The notes under the pieces were generated by a model, which was not told the DNA's origin, searched no databases, and saw only the letters and a list, made by a program, of their open reading frames with translations. From assembly GCF_021044935.1 (NCBI RefSeq), contig NZ_JAJNMP010000001.1, forward strand, positions 372,001 to 436,000: a stretch of DNA of 64,000 bases, read 5' to 3'. The stretch's first letter is position 1. Each line of letters begins with the position of its first letter. The translations under genes were made by a program, and so were the position numbers. Shown here piece by piece: positions 43,351 through 51,500 of this stretch. The stretch is from Agromyces cavernae. GTDB taxonomy: Bacteria; Actinomycetota; Actinomycetes; Actinomycetales; Microbacteriaceae.

Positions 43351-44555
43351 CCGTTGCTCCTCGTCACCGGATGACGCGGATGACGCGGATGGCCCTCATC
43401 CTTCGAGCCGCTGCGCTCGCGCTCGCGCGCGCCGAGCAGTTCGTCGGCGAGGTCGAGGTAGCGCTGGGCGACCCCGCGCCATCCGTAGCCCTCGACGGAC
43501 TCGCGTGCACGGTGGCGCCACTGCGCGAGCTCGGTGTCGTCGAGCGCGGCGAGCTGGTGCATGCGTTCGCCGACGGCCCGCGCGGTGCGTTCGACGAGGA
43601 ACCCGTTCACTCCGTCGACGATGACCTCGGGCGCGAAACCGACCGGCGTCGCGATGACCGGCAGCCCCGAGGCGAGGGCTTCGAGTACGACGAGGGCGTT
43701 CTCTTCGGATGCGCTCGGCAGCACGAACAGGTCGGCCGCCCTGAGGAACGGCGTCGGATCGCCCCTCGGGCCGAGGAAGAGCACGCGCTCGGCGACGCCG
43801 TGCGCCTCGGCTTCGGCCTTGCCGGCTGCGATGATCTCGTCGGTGCCGCCCACGACCAGCAGGAGCACGGACTCCGCGTGACGGAGTCCTTGGATGGCGA
43901 ACGAGACGCCCTTGTTCGTGAACTCGTGGCCGAGGAACATGGCCACCCGTTCGTCGTCGCCGAGGTGCAGCATGTCGCGTGCCGCACGACGCTCGACCGG
44001 GGTCGGCGGGTGGAATCGCTCGAGGTCGACGCCGTTGGGGATCACCTCGATCCGCGGGCGCACACGGCCGTACGTCGAACGCAGTTCCGCGGCGGCCGCC
44101 TGCGAGAGGGCGACGACCGCCCGGTGCGTGCGTCCGCGGTACCTGATGCGGTCGCGGAGGTAGATGAAGTCGTGTACCGGATTGCGGTAGATCTCCCACG
44201 CCGAGCGGCCCCGTGCCCGCATCAGGGCGAGCAGCACCCCGTGGTTGACGAAGATGTCGCCCGCCATGACGCTGTTGTGGCAGATCACGACGGCGTCGGG
44301 GCGTGCGGCGATGAACTCGCGTGCCCGCCTCGTGCCGACGGTGCTGAACCACACCTGGCGCCATCCGCCGGCCAGCCGTGCCCGCCACCGAGTCGTCGGC
44401 CACGGCCGCTCGGTTCCGCCGCGGCGCGCATCCTGGTACGTGAAGCGCTCGACGGTTCTGCCGAGCGCATGGAACTGCTGCTCGAGGTTCCACGCGACGC
44501 CGGCGACGCCGCTGCCGGGGCCGATGCGATTGGCGATCTGCACGATGCGGGTCAT
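43347..44555 (-). CDS. Glycosyltransferase family 4, paralogue B of a tandem pair
   Basis: A 402-aa enzyme: IVQIANRIGPGSGVAGVAWNLEQQ, VWFSTVGTRRAREF, IFVNHGVLLALMRARG, EVIPNGVDLERFHPP, AMFLGHEFTNKGVSFAIQGL, PSASEENALVVLEALASGLPVIATPVGFAPEVIVDG. It is the sister of the gene at 42208. A tail of about 20 residues rich in Arg, His and Pro (GHPRHPRHP) is unique to this copy. ATG 44555 overlaps the stop of the fused GT by ATGA; the longer frame to 45311 is antisense shadow. Confidence 0.88.
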   Translation of the reverse strand: MTRIVQIANRIGPGSGVAGVAWNLEQQFHALGRTVERFTYQDARRGGTERPWPTTRWRARLAGGWRQVWFSTVGTRRAREFIAARPDAVVICHNSVMAGDIFVNHGVLLALMRARGRSAWEIYRNPVHDFIYLRDRIRYRGRTHRAVVALSQAAAAELRSTYGRVRPRIEVIPNGVDLERFHPPTPVERRAARDMLHLGDDERVAMFLGHEFTNKGVSFAIQGLRHAESVLLLVVGGTDEIIAAGKAEAEAHGVAERVLFLGPRGDPTPFLRAADLFVLPSASEENALVVLEALASGLPVIATPVGFAPEVIVDGVNGFLVERTARAVGERMHQLAALDDTELAQWRHRARESVEGYGWRGVAQRYLDLADELLGARERERSGSKDEGHPRHPRHPVTRSNG

Positions 44556-46642
44556 GCGACGCGTCCGCTCGTGACGCGATCGGCTGCCGCCGGCTCGTGC
44601 GCGAGGTAGCGCGCCTCGACGCGCACCGGGCCGAGCCGGTAGAGTGCCGCGCGCTTGCGCGCCTGCCGACCGCGCTCGCCGGGCAGCACGACGGAGCGGA
44701 CCATCGCCCCGAGCCACTGCGCGATGCGCGCCGACTGCCAGCCGAGGCATCCGTAGTGCTTGCGCAGGTAGCGTTCCTGCGAGGCGCGGAAGTGCGCCTC
44801 GCGACGCGACGAGTCGCTGCTGGTGGCCGCGCCGACGTGCAGCGCCTGCGCCTCGGGCACGTGAGCGTGGCGCCAGCCGAGCCGGTGCGCCCGGTAGGCC
44901 CAGTCGGTCTCCTCGGCGTAGAGGAAGAAGCGCTCGTCGAATCCGCCGACCTGGTCGAGGGCCTCGGCGCGCAGGAGCAGTACCGAGCCGATGACGAAGC
45001 GGGCACCGCCCTGCAGCCGCCCGAGTCCCACCGCCTCGAGCCAGGCCGCGGCCGGCGATGGGAACGTCCATTCCACACGCGCGGGCGTGCCGTGGTCGTC
45101 GACCTGTGACGGCCCGACGCTCGCGAGCCCGGAGTCGGCGCGCAGCGACCGATGCAGAACCGCGATGTCGCCGGCCGAGATCACGGCGTCGGGGTTCAGC
45201 AGCAGCACGTCGGCGCCGGCGCGCAGGCGGTCGGCGAGCGCGACGTTCACGCCGGCGGCGAACCCGCCGTTGCGACCGGGGTCGAGGTAGCGCACGCCGA
45301 GCTCGTCGCACAGCGCGGCGATCTCGGGCAGCGACGAGTTGTCGACGACGGTGACCGGCAGGTGGGCCACGGGCTCGAGCGCTCGCCGCAGCATCGCCGG
45401 CGCCCCGTAGGCGACGACGACGATCTCGAGATCGGCGACCCGATCGGATGCCGCGTGCACGACCGACCGGTAGAGGTCGAGGTAGTCACGGGCGACGGCG
45501 TTCCAGGTGCACTCCGCGGCGCGCGCGAGACCGCTCGCACGGAGGTCGTCGGCTCGGGTGGCGCCCGCTTCGACGAGTGCCGCCGCAAGCGCGGCGACGT
45601 CGCCCGCCGGAACGATCAGACCGGCGCCGCCGACCACGTCGGGCAGGGCGCCCGCATCGCTCGACACGACGGGAACCCCGCAGGCCATAGCCTCGACGGC
45701 GACGCGGCCGAACTGCTCGGTCCACGAAGGACTCGGCAGCGAGGGAACTGCGAGCACGTCGAGCGTTCGGTAGAACCCGACGATGTCATCGGGGTCGACG
45801 GGCCCGACGAGCTCGACGCGGTCGGAGATGCCCCGTGCGGCGGCGAGGTGGTCGAGCTCGGATGCAAGGGGACCCGAACCCGCGATGCGCAGTCGAAGGC
45901 GAGGGTCGCGTGCGACCGCGTCGAGGAGCACGAGCACGCCCTTCTCGGGGACGAGGCGGCCGAGGAACCCGACAGTGAGTTGGTCGGTCGCGGGGTCTCG
46001 ATACGGCGCTGGCGCGCCTACTCGACCGGCAGGGACGCGATTCGTCGGTCGAGGAGCCGGCGTATCGAGACCCTCTGCGGGCGACCGCCGTGCCGGGACA
46101 TCCACCGGCCGGAGTCGCTGCTCGTCGACACCGAGCGGGATGACCCGTGCTCGCCCGGCGAAGCCCTTGTCTTCGACGATGCGGGCGGCCTCGGCGTTGC
46201 AGGCCGAGATGCCCGACGCTGAGCCGAGCGCCCACCGCTCGAGCCACCGGAACGGCACGGGGTAGCGCTTGCGCAGGTTCTGCGCGGTGTACAGCACCAC
46301 GGGGGTGCGGCGCGACCGCCGGCGCAGCGCTCGCAGCAGCAGCACCTCGGCGGTGGCGAGGGCGAACGGCTCCTCGTGGACGTCGATCACGTCGCGGTCT
46401 TCTCCGAGCGCACGCCAGATCGGGCGGGGGTCGTAGAGGAACAGCGCGGGGTGGCTGCCGAGCGTGGGCACGCCGGCGACCCGCTCGCCGGGCCTTGCCT
46501 CGAGTGCGACCGGCACGCCGCCCGCATGCCAGCGGCGCGCGCTGAGCAGCGACACGTCGACGCCGAGAGCGGTGAGCGCGCGCTCGCGCCCGCGCCACTC
46601 GTCGACGACGGCGCTGTGCGAGACCCTGAGTACGCGCACCAC
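44552..46642 (-). CDS. Bifunctional glycosyltransferase: GT4 fused to GT2
   Basis: A 696-aa protein. Residues 1 to about 405 are GT4 (VIDVHEEPFALATAE, YTAQNLRKRYP, TVGFLGRLVPEKGVLVLLDAV, WTEQFGRVAVEAMACGVPVVSSDAGA). Residues about 412-690 are GT2 (LEIVVVAYGAPAMLRRAL, VTVVDNSS, PGRNGGFAAGVNVAL, LLLNPDAVIS, GGFDERFFLYAEETDWAYRAHRLG). An Arg/Pro-rich insert (about 180-215) sits inside the GT4 part. Tandem GTGs at 46642 and 46639 follow GAGGGGG. First gene of the six-gene run. The order GT4-GT2 differs in origin from the fusion at 4.7 kb. Confidence 0.88.
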   Translation of the reverse strand: MVRVLRVSHSAVVDEWRGRERALTALGVDVSLLSARRWHAGGVPVALEARPGERVAGVPTLGSHPALFLYDPRPIWRALGEDRDVIDVHEEPFALATAEVLLLRALRRRSRRTPVVLYTAQNLRKRYPVPFRWLERWALGSASGISACNAEAARIVEDKGFAGRARVIPLGVDEQRLRPVDVPARRSPAEGLDTPAPRPTNRVPAGRVGAPAPYRDPATDQLTVGFLGRLVPEKGVLVLLDAVARDPRLRLRIAGSGPLASELDHLAAARGISDRVELVGPVDPDDIVGFYRTLDVLAVPSLPSPSWTEQFGRVAVEAMACGVPVVSSDAGALPDVVGGAGLIVPAGDVAALAAALVEAGATRADDLRASGLARAAECTWNAVARDYLDLYRSVVHAASDRVADLEIVVVAYGAPAMLRRALEPVAHLPVTVVDNSSLPEIAALCDELGVRYLDPGRNGGFAAGVNVALADRLRAGADVLLLNPDAVISAGDIAVLHRSLRADSGLASVGPSQVDDHGTPARVEWTFPSPAAAWLEAVGLGRLQGGARFVIGSVLLLRAEALDQVGGFDERFFLYAEETDWAYRAHRLGWRHAHVPEAQALHVGAATSSDSSRREAHFRASQERYLRKHYGCLGWQSARIAQWLGAMVRSVVLPGERGRQARKRAALYRLGPVRVEARYLAHEPAAADRVTSGRVA

Positions 46643-46727
46643 ACCCCCTCTAGACTCCTAACGGAAACCCTAGCCGGGCTGTGGCGGGCGGGGTCGTCCG
46701 TCACACGTGCCGAAAAGGGGGGCCACA

Positions 46728-47429
46728 TTGGGTGCGGAGTCGTTCACGATGCTCGTGGTCTGCCAGGGCAACGTCAACCGATCTGCGCTCGGCGCGGCAC
46801 TGCTCGAGCGGTGGGTCGACTGGTACCTGCCGTCGCCCCTGCGAGCCCAGGTCGAGGTGACGAGCGCGGGGCTCGGAGCGCCGGTGGGCGCCCCGATGGG
46901 ATCGAGGTCGCGCGCCATCGCCGAGGCGCTCGGCGCCGACGGCTCGGGGCATCGAGCCTCGCAGATCACCGAGCAGATGATCCGCTCGGCCGACCTGGTG
47001 CTCGTCTCGTCGACGCGTCAGCGCGGCAGCGTGCTCGAGCTGGTGCCGGGCGTCGTGCGCTCGACGTTCACGATGCGTGAAGCGGGCCGCATCGCCGCGA
47101 CGTTGCCGCCGATGCCGTCACCCGGCACGGTCGAAGACCTCCGACTGCGGGTGGCGTCCCTCGCCGAGAACCGCTCGGTGCCGGGTGATCGTTCGGCCGG
47201 CGACGACATCGTCGACCCCGAGGGCAAGGACGACGAGGCGTTCCGCGAGATGGCCCGGCAGCAGGTGCCGCCGCTCGCGCGCCTTGCTCAGGTGCTGCTC
47301 GGGATGCCTCACGGCGAGGTCGCGGCCTACGACGCGGCCGTCGAGGCGGGCGAGTTCTCGTTCAGCGGCGAGACCGCAGTCGACACGGGCTCGACCCCGT
47401 CGCGCCCGCGCGGACGGCGCCAGGCGTGA
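46728..47429 (+). CDS. Low-molecular-weight protein-tyrosine phosphatase
   Basis: A 233-aa protein. The active-site loop VCQGNVNRSAL fits C-x5-R-S, close to the N-terminus as in LMW-PTPs, and a later IVDPEG supplies the general-acid Asp-Pro. The family is usually about 150-180 aa; this one is extended at the C-terminus. It should dephosphorylate the BY-kinases at 9.4 and 33.0 kb. AAAAGGGGGG at 46713-46722 fits a TTG start at 46728; GTG 46707 precedes that site and ATG 46749 lies right before the first strand. Its stop overlaps the next GTG (GTGA). It is divergent from the six-gene GT run. Confidence 0.82.
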   Translation: MGAESFTMLVVCQGNVNRSALGAALLERWVDWYLPSPLRAQVEVTSAGLGAPVGAPMGSRSRAIAEALGADGSGHRASQITEQMIRSADLVLVSSTRQRGSVLELVPGVVRSTFTMREAGRIAATLPPMPSPGTVEDLRLRVASLAENRSVPGDRSAGDDIVDPEGKDDEAFREMARQQVPPLARLAQVLLGMPHGEVAAYDAAVEAGEFSFSGETAVDTGSTPSRPRGRRQA

Positions 47430-48766
47430 CGAACCCGGGCGCGGGCGCCGGCGGAGGCGCTGGCGGAGCGGCGATCGGGCCCGCCGGCGCACCCCATGCG
47501 CACACGGGGTCCGGCCGAGCGCTGCGGGTGCTGCACCTCGATCACACGAACGTGGGCGGCGGCGCCGAGTTCGCGCTCCTGCGCATGCTGCGCGCCGAGC
47601 CGTCGTGGTCGCCGTACCTGCTGCTCGCCGCGACATCCGATCGCACGCTCGGAATCTACGACGCGGTGCCGTCTCGCGTACCGCGCGCGATCGCCGGCGT
47701 TCGACAGCCGGCCGGCGTCGCCGCCGGCGGTCTCGGAGCGGCGCTCTCGGTCGGGGCGCGGGTCATCGCGCAGGCCATCTCGGTGCGCTCGTCGCGCGTG
47801 TTCGGCAGCGCCGACCTCGTCGATGCCAACACCGCGCGCGCGGCGGCCTTCGGTGCGCTCGCCGCACGCACCTCGCGCGTGCCGTTCGTCGTGCACCTGC
47901 GTGACCTCGTCGACGCCGAGGCCCTCGGCCGGGCCGGGTGCGCACTCATGGTGCGAGTGGTGCTGCCCCGGGCCGACGGCGTGATCGCGAACTCGCACGC
48001 GACGCTCGAGTCGGCACGTCCGCACCTGCGCCGCGGCGCGCTCGCCGAGGTGATCCCCAGCGCATCGGGGCTGCGCGTCGGCGCCGCCACTGCGCCCGGG
48101 CGCGACCCGATCCGCACGGTGGGGATGCTCGCCCGCATCGACCCGTGGAAAGGCCAGCACGTGCTGCTCGAGGCCTTCGCGCGGGTGTTCGGCGGCCGTG
48201 ATGTGCGGCTGCAGTTGGCGGGCGACGCGCCGTTCGGGCACGGGGGACACCTCGAGGACCTGCGACGGCGGGCGTCGGAGCTCGGCATCGCCGGGCAGGT
48301 CGAGTTCCTCGGTCACGTCGACGATGTCGACACGCTCCTCGCCGGATGGGATGTGGCGGTGCAGGCGTCGACACGTCCCGAACCGCTCGGCCAGAACGTG
48401 CTGCAGTACCTCGCCGCCGGGCGGGCCGTGGTCGCGGCCGATGAGGGCGGACCGGCCGAGTGGGTCGTCGACGGCGTCAACGGCCTGCTCGTGCCGCCCC
48501 GCGACATCGACGCGCTCGCCGCAGCGCTCGGCAGCCTCGACGCCGATGACGACCTGCGCGAGCGGCTCGCGCTCGCGGCGGCCGCGACGCCCGGGCTCCT
48601 CGACGATGCCGCCGTCGCCAGGGCGCACGCGGCGTTCTACGAGGCCGTGGTGGGCTCGAGGCGAGGCACCCGACCCGAGCTCGACGGACGGGTCGCGACA
48701 TCCGCCGCCGTCAGGAACGCGGTGACCTCGTCGAGCGTGACGTCGGCCCGAAGGATGCGGTTGTGA
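47426..48766 (+). CDS. Glycosyltransferase family 4
   Basis: A 446-aa enzyme with a Gly/Ala-rich head (residues 1-30), then LRVLHLDHTNVGGGAEFALLRML, RVPFVVHLRDLVD, GVIANSHATLESARPHL, TVGMLARIDPWKGQHVLLEAFARV and PEPLGQNVLQYLAAGRAVVAADEGGPAEWV. GTG 47426 is coupled to the phosphatase stop. Its last about 40 codons overlap the convergent hydrolase gene by 130 bases and look like antisense hydrolase sequence, so the functional enzyme probably ends near residue 405. Last gene of the EPS locus on this side. Confidence 0.85.
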   Translation: MTNPGAGAGGGAGGAAIGPAGAPHAHTGSGRALRVLHLDHTNVGGGAEFALLRMLRAEPSWSPYLLLAATSDRTLGIYDAVPSRVPRAIAGVRQPAGVAAGGLGAALSVGARVIAQAISVRSSRVFGSADLVDANTARAAAFGALAARTSRVPFVVHLRDLVDAEALGRAGCALMVRVVLPRADGVIANSHATLESARPHLRRGALAEVIPSASGLRVGAATAPGRDPIRTVGMLARIDPWKGQHVLLEAFARVFGGRDVRLQLAGDAPFGHGGHLEDLRRRASELGIAGQVEFLGHVDDVDTLLAGWDVAVQASTRPEPLGQNVLQYLAAGRAVVAADEGGPAEWVVDGVNGLLVPPRDIDALAAALGSLDADDDLRERLALAAAATPGLLDDAAVARAHAAFYEAVVGSRRGTRPELDGRVATSAAVRNAVTSSSVTSARRMRL

Positions 48767-49560
48767 CCGAGACCGTCGGTGGCGACGAGGCGCGCGCTCG
48801 GGCCGTTGACCTCGGCCAGTCGCTGCGACTGCGTGAACGGCACCCGCCGGTCGCCGTGATCGTGCACGAGCAGCAGCCGCGTGGCATCGGGCAGCGGATG
48901 CCGCAACGCCGAGTACCGCTCGAACGGGTCGGGGCCGCCGGGGAAGAGCCGGGAGGTGAATCGGTGTGCGAGCGCCTCGCGGCTCGGCCGGTCGAGGCCG
49001 AGCACCTCGCCGAAGCCGTCGATGAACACGTCGGGTGACCCCGCCCCTGCAATGCCCACCACCCGGCGTGCGGCGATGCCGTCGTGCACGGCGACGAGTG
49101 CGGCGAGGGCTCCGAAGGAGTGGCCGACGATCGCGTGGAAGGCGCCGTGGCGGTGCTGGAGCTCGGTGATGATGTCGAGGTGGTCGACGAGGTAGGTTCC
49201 TCGGCCCGGCGTCTCGCCGTTCGCCGGCGCGTCGAAGGCGACGACCCTGAAACCCTCGCTGCGCAACTCTCGAACGAGGGGCGCGAAGACGCTCGCTCGA
49301 GACTGCCAACCGTGCGCGAGCACCACCGTGTCGGCGCCCGAACCCCACTCGTACGTCACGACGTCGACGCCCGAGCGGCGCAGGCCCGGAATGTGCACGG
49401 TACCGCGGCGGGCCGCACTGTGCGTGGCCTGGTCTGCCCGAGCGACGGGCGTGCGGCGGCCGACGCGCATGAAGAGCGGGAAGGCGAGGCGGCCGGCGAG
49501 TGCCGGCGAGACCGCGCCGGCGGTGCGGATGCCGGTGGCGATGGCGGATGCTGCGGACAT
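48637..49560 (-). CDS. Alpha/beta hydrolase
   Basis: A 307-aa protein. VVLAHGWQSRASVFAPLV holds the HG oxyanion element, FRVVAFDAPANGETPG the second strand, IVGHSFGALAAL the nucleophile elbow G-x-S-x-G, LLLVHDHGDRRVPF the acid region and GLGHNRIL the catalytic His. ATG 49560 is seven bases after GGAG. It is divergent from a TetR gene whose operators lie in the shared promoter, so it is probably the regulated target. Substrate unknown. Confidence 0.87.
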   Translation of the reverse strand: MSAASAIATGIRTAGAVSPALAGRLAFPLFMRVGRRTPVARADQATHSAARRGTVHIPGLRRSGVDVVTYEWGSGADTVVLAHGWQSRASVFAPLVRELRSEGFRVVAFDAPANGETPGRGTYLVDHLDIITELQHRHGAFHAIVGHSFGALAALVAVHDGIAARRVVGIAGAGSPDVFIDGFGEVLGLDRPSREALAHRFTSRLFPGGPDPFERYSALRHPLPDATRLLLVHDHGDRRVPFTQSQRLAEVNGPSARLVATDGLGHNRILRADVTLDEVTAFLTAADVATRPSSSGRVPRLEPTTAS

Positions 49561-49606
49561 CGGTGTCTCCTCGGGATCGGCTGCTCGAACAGCGGAAATC
49601 AAACAA

Positions 49607-49643
49607 TACGAACGGTCGTACTGACACTATACGAACGATCGTG
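49607..49643. promoter_or_regulatory. Twin TetR operators between hydrolase and regulator
   Basis: Two 14-bp near-identical sites, TACGAACGGTCGTA (49607-49620) and TACGAACGATCGTG (49630-49643), lie 23 bases apart start to start, close to two helical turns. Both are centred palindromes of the form TACGA-N4-TCGTA. They fill the 98-base gap between the divergent genes, so the TetR protein should repress both. Confidence 0.75.
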
Positions 49644-49658
49644 CGTAAAATACAAGAC

Positions 49659-50327
49659 ATGACCGAGATCGACGGACGAAAGGCCCGGGGCGACGCCTCA
49701 CGGCGCCTCGTGCTCGCGAGCGCCGTCGACCTCGCCTCGATCGACGGACTCGACGGGCTCACCATCGGCCAGCTGGCCGCGGCGGCGAGTGTCAGCAAGA
49801 GCGGAGTCGCCACCCTGTTCGGCACGAAGCAGCGGTTGCAGCTCGCGACGGTCGACGCGGCGGCGCAGCGATTCCGCGAGGCGGTGCTCGAGCCCGCGCG
49901 GGTCGAGCCCCGGGGCATCCGTCGCGTCGTCGTCCTGCTCGATCGCTGGATCGCCTACTCCCGCGACCGCGTGTTCCCGGGCGGATGCTTCTTCGCCTCG
50001 GCCGCGGTCGAGCTCGATGCCAAGCCGGGGCCGGTGCGCGACGCAGTGGCCCAGGCGTTCCAGAGCTGGAACGACTACGTGCGCGTGGCGATCGGCTACG
50101 CGATCGACCAGGGCCAGCTACCCCCGGGCACCGATGCCGCCCAGCTCGCGTTCGAGTTCATCGCGCTCCTCGACGGCGCGAACACCCGCTCGCTGCTGCA
50201 CGACTCGAACGAGCCGTACATGTTCACGCGCCGGGCCATGGTCGCACGCCTGCTCGCGGCAGGCGCCGACCCCGAGGTGCTGCGCCCGCTCGCCGACGTC
50301 GACGACGAGGCGCTCGCCGCTCGCTGA
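49659..50327 (+). CDS. TetR-family transcriptional regulator
   Basis: A 222-aa protein. The N-terminal helix-turn-helix reads RLVLASAVDLASIDGLDGLTIGQLAAAASVSKSGVATLFGTKQRLQLATVDAA, typical of TetR with a TetR_C-type ligand domain (FPGGCFFASAAVELDAKPGPVRDAV). ATG 49659 is 16 bases after the second operator with no clear Shine-Dalgarno, so the mRNA may be nearly leaderless. It most likely autoregulates and controls the divergent hydrolase. Confidence 0.9.
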   Translation: MTEIDGRKARGDASRRLVLASAVDLASIDGLDGLTIGQLAAAASVSKSGVATLFGTKQRLQLATVDAAAQRFREAVLEPARVEPRGIRRVVVLLDRWIAYSRDRVFPGGCFFASAAVELDAKPGPVRDAVAQAFQSWNDYVRVAIGYAIDQGQLPPGTDAAQLAFEFIALLDGANTRSLLHDSNEPYMFTRRAMVARLLAAGADPEVLRPLADVDDEALAAR

Positions 50328-50414
50328 GCTCGCGCTGCCTCAGCCCGCGCTGCCTCAGCCCGCACCTTACCTGCTTCGCCCGCCCGTCACCCCGGCCCCG
50401 TCACCCCGCCCCGT

Positions 50415-50495
50415 ACCGAAAACAGGAACTCGCGCGAGACACGCCGCTGGAGTTCCTGTTTTCGGTGCGGTCGCGGCGTGTCTTCCTGTTTTCGG
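50415..50495. repeat. Composite inverted repeat (REP-like) between convergent genes
   Basis: A perfect 17-bp inverted repeat (50415-50431 with 50450-50466, 18-nt loop) is built from ACCGAAAACAGGAACTC. A third copy of the arm core (TCCTGTTTTCGG, 50484-50495) follows, and the loop segment AGACACGCCGC (50437-50447) is itself inverted at 50473-50483. The region can fold in at least two mutually exclusive ways. It is AT-richer than its surroundings and may act as terminator or as a dispersed repeat. Confidence 0.7.
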
Positions 50496-50536
50496 GACGG
50501 TGGAGATCGGGTGGGGCGGGGGTGGGGGCGGGTGGG

Positions 50537-51316
50537 TCAGCCGGCCGCGGCGTCGTAGCGGTCGAGCACGATCTCGACGAGCTCGGCCGGCACGGGCAGG
50601 TCGGGCGTGAGCAGCGGGGCGCTCACGACGTCGGCGCCGGCGGCTTCGGCCAAGTCCTGGAAGTACCCGGGCGCGAGCAGGTAGCTCGCGACGACGACGC
50701 GTGCGCCCGGGGCATCCTCGCGTGCCTGCGCGATCGCGTCGATCAGCAGCGGCGACGCCGCCGACAGGAAACCGAGCCGAATGTCCCGGCCGCAGGCCGC
50801 CGCGAGCCGCTTGGCCATGTCGCGGCAGTCGCGCACGGCGCGCCCGTCGCTCGAACCCGCGACGGAGAGCACCACGGAGTCGTCATCGCGCACTCCGGCC
50901 TCGTCGAGGCGGCGTGCGAGCACGGCGGCGAGTCGGTCGTCGGGTCCGAGTGCCCCCGCGAGCACGACCGACCGGTCGGTGACCTCGGCGACCGCCTCGG
51001 TGAGATCGACGTGCACGTGGTATCCGGCCGACAGCAGCAGCGGCACCACGACGGCGGGTTCGCCCGGCTCGAGCGTGGCCAGGGTCGCCGGCACGTCGGG
51101 CTGCTCGACATCGACGTGTCCGAGCCGCACGCTCGGCGCGCGCTGCGCGTCGTCGGTGCTGGTCGCGTCGGTGGCGGTCGCGTCGGCGCCGGCCGTGACG
51201 GCGCGCTCGGCGATCGCAGTGGCGACGGCCTCATGCAGAGCCCGCACCGCGGCGCGCCCTTCGCTCGACGATGTGCCGTGCGAGATTCCGAGGAGGGCGG
51301 GCTGCAGCCGGGTCAT
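50537..51316 (-). CDS. CbiX/SirB-like sirohydrochlorin chelatase family protein
   Basis: A 259-aa protein with two CbiX-like halves. ALLGISHGTSSSEGRAAVRAL provides the first metal-binding His, PLLLSAGYHVHVDL the H-x-H region, and VVASYLLAPGYFQDL is the equivalent of the second half. The family inserts Co or Fe into sirohydrochlorin for cobalamin or siroheme. It converges with the TetR gene. An Ala/Thr/Asp-rich insert (residues about 42-62) is unusual. No siroheme neighbours are seen, so the exact metal is open. Confidence 0.82.
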   Translation of the reverse strand: MTRLQPALLGISHGTSSSEGRAAVRALHEAVATAIAERAVTAGADATATDATSTDDAQRAPSVRLGHVDVEQPDVPATLATLEPGEPAVVVPLLLSAGYHVHVDLTEAVAEVTDRSVVLAGALGPDDRLAAVLARRLDEAGVRDDDSVVLSVAGSSDGRAVRDCRDMAKRLAAACGRDIRLGFLSAASPLLIDAIAQAREDAPGARVVVASYLLAPGYFQDLAEAAGADVVSAPLLTPDLPVPAELVEIVLDRYDAAAG

Positions 51317-51500
51317 CCGTCAATCATCGCAAACGTGGGTGCGCAGATGTGCAGAGATCTCCGGAATCGTGCACATCCGAGCGGTTCACCGAGTGTTCGC
51401 GCACCGGGTCTTCCCGTGCAGACAGGCGCCTCGTAGTCTGGCGGCAATTGTCGCCGGGGGTCAGGTCGGCTCTCGCGCAGTGAAGTCGGGGAGTGTGCTG

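Noticed and set aside
47327..49918. Open frame of 863 codons on the minus strand
   Set aside because: It spans antisense of the GT4 gene, out-of-frame hydrolase DNA and the TetR operators; composition is random Arg/Pro/Ala.
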